In this document: piece by piece, positions 17,395 through 24,215 of the stretch
How the letters are laid out: each line of letters starts with the position of its first letter
Position numbering within the stretch: the stretch's first letter is position 1
Assembly: GCF_040659735.1 (NCBI RefSeq)
Contig: NZ_JBFANZ010000003.1
Location: 62,001-126,000 of the forward strand
Direction: 5' to 3'
Length of the DNA stretch: 64,000 nucleotides
Origin: Micromonospora_I sp040659735
GTDB lineage: Bacteria; Actinomycetota; Actinomycetes; Mycobacteriales; Micromonosporaceae
The notes under the pieces: model-generated
What the model saw: only the letters and a program-made list of their open reading frames with translations
Database searches by the model: none
What the model was told of the DNA's origin: nothing
Program-made: the position numbers and the translations under genes

Positions 17395-18501
17395 TTACCA
17401 GTCAGCGTTGGCGGCGTTCATCGCGTCGACGACAGCCTGGTCGAAGTATGGCCCCTTGTTGACGCCTTCGCTGTTCACCGTGGACATGACCGAGCGGACC
17501 GAGCCGAGTCCGCTGGCGTTGTCGTAGTTCCAGGTCCACGGTCCGCCCGAGGAGCCACCTCCGAAGTTGCAGGTGATTTTGGATTTGTTGTCCAAGATGC
17601 TGTTGTCGGTGGCAGTGCCCCAGCAAGCCCACATGACGTTGCCGCCGTCACGGTTGCTCGGATATCCGAAGATCGACGTGTCGAACTCGGTGCCACCGTT
17701 GTAGACCAGGCCGTGCCCGCCGATGGTGTTGACGACTGTCGTGTTCCAGTCGCCGCCGGAGTAGGTGGTCACGAAGCCGACGTCCCGGTTGAGGTTGCTG
17801 TTGTTGATCCACTCGTTGAAGGTCCGCAGCCAGTACGCCTGGAAGCGGCCGACCGGGTCGTGGTCGGTGTTGAAGGCGTTGTATCCCGGCACGAAGACGA
17901 GGTTCTGCAGCCAGGTGCCGCCCTGTCCGTCATGGACACAGTGACCGGCGGTGATCAGCACCCGCTTGGACGAGGTGTTGATCGCTGACGCCGAGCACCA
18001 CGAGCCACTTTCGTAGCCACCGATGAACAACTTGCCATTGGTGATCGAGAAGTTCGTCACCGGCGGCGGGGCGTTGGTCACGCTCTGCGAGATCTGGGCG
18101 GCCACCGGCTTCGCCGCGACGGCGGCCGTCTTGCTGGCCACGGCGCGGGCCTTGTTCTCGACCCATTCCGCATCTCCGGGGGCATCCAGCGGCTTGGCTG
18201 CCTTCATCCGTTCCGGCGTCCAGTACGCCAGCACCTCGGGGTCTCCGCCGGTGCGCTCGAACGACTTCAACTGTGTGGGCGTGTAGTTGCGCACCGCTTT
18301 ATCGCCCGGCAGCCGCACCGGGGCAGGCGCACTGCTGGTGCTCAGATCGGAGCCGCTGATCCGAGCCGGCGAGGGGTTCGCCCCGGCGGGAGCGCCCGCG
18401 GGAGCGGTGAGTAAGGCGATTGTTGCGACGGCCGCAGCCAGTGCGGCGGCCCCCAGGCGTCTCAGGCTTCTCAGACAACGGATTTTGCTTGACGAATCCA
18501 T
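17395..18501 (-). CDS. Secreted trypsin-like serine protease
   Basis: 368 residues. The N-terminus has Arg-rich residues then a hydrophobic Ala-rich signal peptide (to about residue 42, APAGAPAGAN). A propeptide-like region of about 110 residues follows. The catalytic domain shows VLITAGHCVHDGQGG (His), NRDVGFV (Asp) and FGGGSSGGPW (Ser in the GxSGGP context), the full chymotrypsin-fold triad, plus several Cys that could form disulfides. It is exported and probably activated by removal of the propeptide. The final residues (VVDAMNAANADW) are orderly. It is the first gene of a two-gene unit with the lipoprotein at 16966. Confidence 0.9.
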   Translation of the reverse strand: MDSSSKIRCLRSLRRLGAAALAAAVATIALLTAPAGAPAGANPSPARISGSDLSTSSAPAPVRLPGDKAVRNYTPTQLKSFERTGGDPEVLAYWTPERMKAAKPLDAPGDAEWVENKARAVASKTAAVAAKPVAAQISQSVTNAPPPVTNFSITNGKLFIGGYESGSWCSASAINTSSKRVLITAGHCVHDGQGGTWLQNLVFVPGYNAFNTDHDPVGRFQAYWLRTFNEWINNSNLNRDVGFVTTYSGGDWNTTVVNTIGGHGLVYNGGTEFDTSIFGYPSNRDGGNVMWACWGTATDNSILDNKSKITCNFGGGSSGGPWTWNYDNASGLGSVRSVMSTVNSEGVNKGPYFDQAVVDAMNAANADW

Positions 18502-18835
18502 CCGGCTGACTCCCCCTGTTCAGCAACCGTTTCCGGTGCTCTCAAAGCCGTCTTCATGCCGCTCGGCGACGGCTGCCATCGAGAGGTGAGGCTACCGAAG
18601 GAATCGTTCTGCATCTATGCCGTTCCATGGACCGTAAGTGCGCGAGGAGCTACCGAGAGAGATCGAATCAGCGCGACCTGCGTACACAGACGTCAATGTG
18701 TTTTTGGACACAGCCTCGTGCCGTCCGTCATGTACGCCACCGGCGGCTGATGTGCTCAACGACCCGCACCCGCAGCCAGGCCGGTGAGCCGGTATGGGAA
18801 AGGGATCTTCTGAATTAAGCGGGTTCGCCTCGATT
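18502..18835. other. Promoter region of the protease; no gene
   Basis: This 330-bp stretch upstream of the protease start is somewhat AT-richer than its surroundings and holds no open frame with protein character. It ends at the degraded IS6 remnant. Confidence 0.4.
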
Positions 18836-19283
18836 CGAGCACGGGCAGGTCATTGACGTGCTCGTCTCGGTCCGCCGTGATGCCGCGGCGGCCCGCCGGT
18901 TTCTTCCAGCGGGCGCTGCGGGCGCTGAAGGTGACGCCCAGCGACGTCGGCACCGACGCCGCCCCGGCGTGCGCGACGACCTGATCCCCTCGGCATAGCA
19001 CCACGTCGAGCAGCACGCCAACAATCCGATCGAGGCCGACCACAGTCAGCTCAAGCACCGGTTACGACCGATGCGCGGGCTCCGGACCGACCAGACCGCA
19101 CAAGTGATCATCACCGGATACGCATTCATCCAGAACCTCCGCCGCGGACACTACGAACTCGGGCTCGACACTCAGCCCAAGCTCCGAATCGCATCGGCGT
19201 TCAACGACCTCGCCCGGGTCATCCGACGCCGACCCGACCCGGGCGTACCGCCTCTCCCGATCAGATAATGCAACGGCACCGAT
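18836..19283 (+). mobile_element. IS6-family remnant (3' half)
   Basis: Sequence matching the second half of the IS6 transposase is recognisable: GQVIDVLVSVRRDA, then after frame damage and an in-frame stop, HHVEQHANNPIEADHSQLKHRLRPMRGLRTDQTAQVIITG to the C-terminus. The right terminal repeat survives as GCAACGGCACC near 19270-19280. The left half is gone. It is inert, and it truncates a minus-strand short gene at 19284. Confidence 0.7.
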
Positions 19284-19358
19284 CAGGCCAGTTACACCCT
19301 TCATCAGACAGTCCCCCTCCACGGCCGGTTCATGCGCCGAGGTGTTCTCGGTCGTCAT
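19284..19358 (-). pseudogene. Short peptide gene truncated by the IS6 remnant
   Basis: Behind a good ribosome-binding site (GGGAGAGA) an ATG at 19358 opens MTTENTSAHEPAVEGDCLMK and continues for 25 codons before running into IS6 sequence. The 17-mer inside it (19285-19301) recurs inverted at 4319-4335. Acidic leader followed by a Cys looks somewhat like a peptide precursor, but with the 3' end lost this cannot be decided. Confidence 0.3.
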
Positions 19359-19415
19359 CTGGCGTCTCTCCCTTGATCGGTCGACCAGCGTTATTTGTAC
19401 GTCCCGACCCTGGGC

Positions 19416-19871
19416 TCATTCAGCCCCGTTAAAGAATGCCCGGTATAGCTCTGGACTCAGTTCCCGCAGCGCCGCCGGGTACGGCGGATCCTGCAACCCG
19501 TCGAGGTAGTACATATTGATCGCGTACTCGAACTGCGACAGGTGCTTGATCACCGTCTGTAGGAACCTGACCAGTTGTTCGCGCTCCCAGGTCAAATCGG
19601 GATCGAGCAGCACCTTCTGCGTCCATGGCTGGACGATCATGACCAGCAGGGTAAATTCGGTGATCTGGTCGAGAGGCTGCAGCGCCGGCAGAGACGTACG
19701 GAGGTGCGTGTAGGCCGTTTCCACGAGGTCTGCACGGCAGGACGGCAAGGTCAGCCAGACGATGTCACCCAGGGGACCGAAGCTCCACGGCATCGGGATC
19801 TGCGGCTCGTCGTCCGACTCCGGATAGAAGAGCCACTCCACATGATCTTGCTCAGATTCGCCGTTGCTCAT
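19416..19871 (-). CDS. Hypothetical protein (151 aa)
   Basis: An intact acidic, Trp/Pro-rich soluble protein (MSNGESEQDHVEWLFYPESDD, then PMPWSFGPLGDIVWLTLPSC and a helical C-terminal half). I do not recognise the family. It diverges from the ABC exporter at 20089 with about 217 bp between starts; that gap contains the GACAGC repeat box pointing to the exporter. The following minus-strand short gene is cut by an IS, so the operon is damaged downstream. Confidence 0.65.
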   Translation of the reverse strand: MSNGESEQDHVEWLFYPESDDEPQIPMPWSFGPLGDIVWLTLPSCRADLVETAYTHLRTSLPALQPLDQITEFTLLVMIVQPWTQKVLLDPDLTWEREQLVRFLQTVIKHLSQFEYAINMYYLDGLQDPPYPAALRELSPELYRAFFNGAE

Positions 19872-19986
19872 TCATTCCTCACTTTCACAAGCCTCGCCGC
19901 CGCCCTGGCCGCTGCGCGCCTGCCCGCGCGTCGCGGCCGAACCTCTCAGGATCTCACGGGCGTGCGGAAAGGCCTGGGACAGCTCA

Positions 19987-20014
19987 GACAGCGAACGGGC
20001 AGCGGGCCGACAGC
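19987..20014 (+). promoter_or_regulatory. SARP-type box: three GACAGC repeats at 11-bp pitch before the ABC exporter
   Basis: GACAGC at 19987, GGCAGC at 19998 and GACAGC at 20009 are direct repeats exactly 11 bp apart, one helical turn, the arrangement bound by SARP/AfsR regulators. A TGTCATC element lies 14 bp further on (20029-20035), a candidate -10. The ATG is 75 bp past the box. The whole segment 19985-20035 is nearly the same as the copA promoter (27570-27630, minus strand). Confidence 0.65.
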
Positions 20015-20088
20015 CACGGCTGGGAGTTTGTCATCGACAGCCCGCTACGGCGGGCCCCCGATACACCCACCAACCAGGGGATTTCACC

Positions 20089-21030
20089 ATGATCGAAGCG
20101 CGCGGGTTGACCAAGCGCTACGGCGACAAGCTTGCCGTTGACGACTTGAGTTTCACAGTCAGGCCCGGGATCGTGACCGGTTTCCTCGGCCCCAACGGGG
20201 CGGGCAAGTCGACCACGATGCGGATGATCCTCGGTCTGGACGCTCCTACCGCTGGCGCAGCAACCGTCAATGGTCGCCGTTACACGGAGCACGCCGCGCC
20301 GCTGCACGAGGTCGGCACGCTGCTGGAGGCGAAGGCGGTCCACACCGGCCGGTCGGCGTACCACCATCTGCTCGCCCTGGCCGCCACCACCGGCATCTCC
20401 CGGCGCCGGGTCAATGAAGTGATCGATATCGTAGGGCTGCGCGAGGTGGCGCGCAGGCGGGTCGGCGGATTCTCACTCGGTATGGGCCAGCGCCTCGGGC
20501 TTGCGCTGGCGCTGCTCGGCGATCCAACCACGCTGGTCCTCGACGAACCCGTCAACGGCCTGGACCCCGAGGGCATCCTGTGGATCCGCAACCTGCTCAA
20601 GGCGCTGGCCGCCGAGGGGCGCACGGTCTTCGTGTCGTCGCACCTGATGAGCGAGATGGCCCTGACGGCCGAACAGCTGATCATCGTTGGGCGCGGTCGG
20701 CTGATCGCCGACGTGTCGGTGGCCGACTTCATCCACAACTCTTCCCGGCAGACCACCCGTGTCCGGTCCCCCCAGGCGGCCCAGCTGCGCGACCTGGTCG
20801 CCGGACCGGACGTGACGTTCGCCGACGCTGCAGCCGGAGCTCTCGAGGTACGCGGCCTCGGCAGCGAGGCCATCGGAGAGATCGCCGCCCGGCACGGCAT
20901 GACCCTGCATGAGCTGACGCCGGTACACGCGTCCCTGGAGGAAGCGTTCATGGATTTGACCCGCGGCTCGGTCGAGTACCACGGCGTCACGGCTGGAGAG
21001 CTGGCCGGCGCGGAAAGGAGTGCCGAATGA
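20089..21030 (+). CDS. ABC-2 type exporter ATP-binding protein (DrrA-like)
   Basis: 313 residues from ATG 20089, which is preceded by GGGGATTTCACC; residues upstream in the open frame are not conserved. Walker A GPNGAGKSTTMRMILG is near residue 38, the signature is SLGMGQRLGLALALLG and Walker B is TLVLDEPVNGLDPEG. The C-terminal part (TPVHASLEEAFMDLT) matches drug and bacteriocin exporter ATPases. The stop overlaps the permease start (ATGA). By family it powers export of a lipophilic compound or lipid. The SARP-type box upstream links it to the copper genes at 22854-32319. Confidence 0.9.
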   Translation: MIEARGLTKRYGDKLAVDDLSFTVRPGIVTGFLGPNGAGKSTTMRMILGLDAPTAGAATVNGRRYTEHAAPLHEVGTLLEAKAVHTGRSAYHHLLALAATTGISRRRVNEVIDIVGLREVARRRVGGFSLGMGQRLGLALALLGDPTTLVLDEPVNGLDPEGILWIRNLLKALAAEGRTVFVSSHLMSEMALTAEQLIIVGRGRLIADVSVADFIHNSSRQTTRVRSPQAAQLRDLVAGPDVTFADAAAGALEVRGLGSEAIGEIAARHGMTLHELTPVHASLEEAFMDLTRGSVEYHGVTAGELAGAERSAE

Positions 21031-21863
21031 GCGCCGCAACCGTCACCGCGCTGCACCCATCGGCCGAGCACGACAAGGCCACGGAGCGCCGCCGGGTCAC
21101 GCAGGGCCGGGTCCTGGCCTCTGAGTGGATCAAGCTTCGGTCACTGCGGTCGACCGTGTACACCCTGCTCGCGGCGATCGTGATGACGGTCGGAGCGGGA
21201 CTGTTGCTGTCGGCGTTCATGGCCAGTCAGGTGGCTCAGCCCGACCCGCAGCATCCGGTCCAGTTCGACCCGACCGGGGCAAGCCTGCGAGGGGTGTTCC
21301 TCGCCCAGCTCGCCATCGGCGTGCTCGGCGTCCTGCTGGTCACCGGCGAATACTCCACCGGCATGATCCGCGCCACCCTGTCAGCGGTACCCACCCGGCT
21401 ACCGGTGCTGTGGGCCAAGGCCGGCGTGTTCAGCGTCGTCTCGGCGGTCCTGATGACCGCGGCCTCGTTCACGGCGTTCCTCGGCGGACAGGCGATCCTG
21501 GGTACGCACGGCACGACCCTCGCAGCGACCGGCGTCGCCCGCGCCGTCATCGGCGCTGGGCTGTACCTGACCGTTGTGGGGCTGCTCGGGGTCGGGCTCG
21601 GCTTCATCATCCGCAACACCGCGGGCGCCATCGCCACCCTGTTCGGACTGCTGCTGATCCTGCCGACCCTCGCTGAGGTACTACCTTCGAGCTGGGCCAA
21701 GCACGTCGTGCCGTACCTGCCGTCCAACGCCGGGCAGGCGGTCATGGCCGTACAGCAGGCACCCGGCGACCCGGCACCGTGGACCGGTTTCGGGGTCTTC
21801 TGCGCCTACGCCGCAGCCACGATCATCGCCGCGGGCATCCTGCTCAAGCGCCGCGACGCGTAA
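21027..21863 (+). CDS. ABC-2 type exporter permease
   Basis: 278 residues. A hydrophilic N-terminus of about 35 residues is followed by EWIKLRSLRSTVYTLLAA, a hallmark of actinobacterial ABC-2 permeases, and then six hydrophobic segments (for example GVLGVLLVTGEYSTGMIRATLS between the second and third). It pairs with the ATPase at 20089, with which it overlaps by 4 bp. A strong hairpin follows 20 bp after the stop. Confidence 0.88.
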   Translation: MSAATVTALHPSAEHDKATERRRVTQGRVLASEWIKLRSLRSTVYTLLAAIVMTVGAGLLLSAFMASQVAQPDPQHPVQFDPTGASLRGVFLAQLAIGVLGVLLVTGEYSTGMIRATLSAVPTRLPVLWAKAGVFSVVSAVLMTAASFTAFLGGQAILGTHGTTLAATGVARAVIGAGLYLTVVGLLGVGLGFIIRNTAGAIATLFGLLLILPTLAEVLPSSWAKHVVPYLPSNAGQAVMAVQQAPGDPAPWTGFGVFCAYAAATIIAAGILLKRRDA

Positions 21864-21883
21864 CGCGGTGCTCGAGGGGCTCC

Positions 21884-21923
21884 TGACGGGCTGTCCGACC
21901 GGATCCGGCCGCACAGCCCGTCA
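21884..21923. terminator. Hairpin terminator after the exporter operon
   Basis: TGACGGGCTGT (21884-21894) pairs perfectly with ACAGCCCGTCA (21913-21923), with an 18-base loop that can fold further. It lies between the exporter and a converging minus-strand relic. Confidence 0.6.
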
Positions 21924-22430
21924 TCGCTTGCATTCTTCCGAGGTCGTGAGGTGCTCACACACCCGGCTGACCAGATCGCGAGAGTCGTCGGCGAACAGCC
22001 GCAGCGCCCTGACGGGCCACTGTCCCTGCAGGGGCACGACGAGCGGTCGCCGAAGCGTGATGTCCGCATTGGTCCGGCTCGCGGCGACGACGATCCGGAC
22101 GATGCTGTCCTCGCCTCGGTTCACCGGAGCGTACGCAACTTCTCGCGGCTGCGCTCACGCGCTCCGCCCGTGGTGATGGCATCCCACGGGACGGTGGGGT
22201 CGGCGCTGATGCTGCACCTGACCCGGAGGCCGGAGTCGCTGAGCAGGTGCGGGTAGGCCTTGAAGCGCGCCCGCGTCCCGAGCATCCACACCGGGCCCCA
22301 GGCGCCGACCGTGGACTACTGCCGCACCAAGGACGCGGTGATGGCGTTCGCCCTGGACGTGATCAGCCCACAGCGCCAAAGCTCTGACTACCGCCGTCCG
22401 GAGATTCTCGGCGCGTCCGTACCCCAAGGT
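21921..22430 (-). pseudogene. Unidentified decayed gene
   Basis: Two minus-strand pieces look like parts of one protein: GPVWMLGTRARFKAYPHLLSD...TVPWDAITTGG (about 22300-22150), then, after a frame change near 22140, SIVRIVVAASRTNADITLRRPLVV...LRLFADDSRDLVSRVCEH ending at 21921. Protein-like composition and an orderly C-terminus argue that a real gene decayed here. I do not recognise the family. Confidence 0.35.
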
Positions 22431-22514
22431 TCTACTTCGGTCGCTCCTCGTTTGGATGCTGCCGCTCGACGAGCCGCGGCGCGTCGACGGCCGTGTGGCG
22501 CTCGGGTTGCTCGC

Positions 22515-22808
22515 CTATGCGGCCGTCAAGCGGGCGGTTACCGCGAGCTGCGTGAGGGCAGTGCGCGGATGCACGCGTTGGTGGCCGACCAGGTCCGTGC
22601 GGCGCAGGCCGCGGGGCGAGGGGCCCACCGGCGTCGACTCCGGCCATGCGGCGGTGACCTGGCCGATCACCCACACGAACGAACCCGCCGCTGCGAACGG
22701 CGTACCGACGCCCATCGCCGTCAGTATCGCCGCATCGGTCGGGATCACCACCCCGACCAGCGGAACCGCGTCGAGGACCACCACTACAGCAAGTGCCACA
22801 TGAAGCAT
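22515..22808 (-). pseudogene. DedA-like membrane protein, 3'-truncated
   Basis: The first 55 residues (LDAVPLVGVVIPTDAAILTAMGVG, then FVWVIGQVTAAW) resemble the N-terminal re-entrant region of DedA/SNARE-associated membrane proteins. After that the frame gives basic low-complexity residues and stops, so the remainder has been lost or shifted. It lies 45 bp downstream of the HMA membrane protein on the same strand and may once have ended that operon. Confidence 0.4.
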
Positions 22809-22853
22809 CGTCGTCGGCGACTCCTGCAGCTACCCTAACCAGTACTCCATGGC

Positions 22854-23516
22854 TCAGACCGTCTCTCTTGCCGACTCCGGCCGCATGTGTGACCCGTGCG
22901 CGTGTCCGTGGTGGTGGCCGGCGTACTCGTCGCGGCGCCACAGCATCGCGACGGCCATCAACGGGAGCATCAGCACGTGGCCCCACATCATGACCCCGTG
23001 GCCGGACAGCAGGCCCGCCCAGTACGGGACGAACAGCACCAGGAACGGCACGTACATCGCAGCGCCCATCTCGGCGATGCTCGCCCAGCCGTGCTTGCGG
23101 TAGCGCATCCACAGCGACATCCCGAGCGTCATGTTGGTGGCCATCACCAGCGAGCTCACCTCGGTGCCGTCGAACAGGTCCGGAACGCCGAGCAACGACA
23201 GGGCCACGTTGACGGCGGCGCCGAACACGACCATCCCGATGACCATCGACACCACCATCTCCAGGTAGTGCCGCACGAACGGCCACCACGAGTCGCTCCG
23301 GGAGCGGGCCGGTTCACCGAGGACGAAACCGGCCCGCTGCACCGCGGCGTGCACCACGCCGGCGTCGAGGGGGGCGCTGCTGGTGACGGTGACCCTGCCG
23401 GTGGCGGGGTCGACCCGGACGTTACTCACGCCCGGTAAGCGTTCCAGCTCGGTACGGACGTGGTCGGCGCAGTCGGGGCTGGTCATGCCGTTGACGAGGT
23501 GGGTGGTGACGGGCAT
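22854..23516 (-). CDS. HMA domain fused to a four-helix membrane domain
   Basis: 220 residues. Residues 1-68 form a heavy-metal-associated fold (THLVNGMTSPDCADHVRTEL...VRVDPATGRVTV), but the usual CxxC metal site is SPDC, with one Cys only. Four hydrophobic segments follow between residues 85 and 190 (HYLEMVVSMVIGMVVFGAAV and others), then a His-rich tail HHHGHAHGSHM that could bind copper. It is the third gene of the minus-strand unit copA (24216-27530), DJ-1 (23550) and this gene, with 33 bp spacing. A role in handling copper at the membrane is inferred from the fold and neighbours. Confidence 0.8.
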   Translation of the reverse strand: MPVTTHLVNGMTSPDCADHVRTELERLPGVSNVRVDPATGRVTVTSSAPLDAGVVHAAVQRAGFVLGEPARSRSDSWWPFVRHYLEMVVSMVIGMVVFGAAVNVALSLLGVPDLFDGTEVSSLVMATNMTLGMSLWMRYRKHGWASIAEMGAAMYVPFLVLFVPYWAGLLSGHGVMMWGHVLMLPLMAVAMLWRRDEYAGHHHGHAHGSHMRPESARETV

Positions 23517-23549
23517 TTCGGGTTCCTTTCTGGAGTACCGGGGGTGAGG

Positions 23550-24185
23550 TCAGGACAGCACCAGATCGGGGTTGGCCCGGAGCGCGGCGACGATGTCGCG
23601 GGGAGCCTTGTCCGGAGAGCCGGCGTCGTAGGGCGGCTGCGGGTCGTACTCGATGCCGAGCTGGATCGTCTGCGCCATCGCGTCGCCGGCGATCCGCCCG
23701 GTGAGGGCGAGCGCCATGTCGACGCCGGAGGAGACCCCGGCGGCGGTGACGTACTTGCCGTCGAACACCACCCGATCGCCGGTGGGCATCGCGCCCAGCG
23801 TCGGCAGTTGGTCGAGGGCGAGCCAGTGGGAGGCGGCGCGCCGGCCGGTCAGCAGCCCGGCCGCGGCCAGGATGAGCGAGCCGGTGCACACCGAGGTGGT
23901 CCAGGTGGTGGTCGTGTCGACGGCGCGCAGCCATTCGTGGATCGGGCCGTCGGCCATGTGCGCCTGCTGGCCGGGTCCGCCGGGCACGACGACGATGTCC
24001 GGTCGGGTGACTTCGTCGAGGGTGGCCTGGGCGGGCAGGGCGAGGCTGCCGAGGTCGGTACGCACCGGGCCGACGCGCTCGCCGACGAAGACGGTTTCGG
24101 CGCCGGGCAGGCGGGTGAGCACCTCATTGGGTCCGATCGCGTCGAGCGCGGTGAACCGGTCGAAGAGCAGGATGGCGATCTGCAT
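23550..24185 (-). CDS. DJ-1/PfpI-family protein
   Basis: 211 residues with the DJ-1/PfpI layout: IAILLFDRFTALDAIGPNEV near the start (conserved acidic residue), DIVVVPGGPG in the middle, and the nucleophile elbow TTSVCTGSLILAAAGLLTG with the reactive Cys near residue 110. The C-terminal half (VSSGVDMALALTGRIAGDAMA) matches the GATase-like part of AraC-type regulators of the FtrA/GlxA kind, here without the DNA-binding domain. The reaction is unknown; related proteins include isonitrile hydratase and glyoxalase-like enzymes. It is embedded between two copper-handling genes with 30-33 bp spacing, which is unusual and suggests a protective or sensing role. Confidence 0.85.
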   Translation of the reverse strand: MQIAILLFDRFTALDAIGPNEVLTRLPGAETVFVGERVGPVRTDLGSLALPAQATLDEVTRPDIVVVPGGPGQQAHMADGPIHEWLRAVDTTTTWTTSVCTGSLILAAAGLLTGRRAASHWLALDQLPTLGAMPTGDRVVFDGKYVTAAGVSSGVDMALALTGRIAGDAMAQTIQLGIEYDPQPPYDAGSPDKAPRDIVAALRANPDLVLS

Positions 24186-24215
24186 GGCATTGGTTCCTTA
24201 GCGGTGGCGGAGATT

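Noticed and set aside
19284..19358. RiPP precursor gene
   Set aside because: The leader-like start and Cys are suggestive, but the 3' end is lost in the IS and no modification enzyme is nearby.
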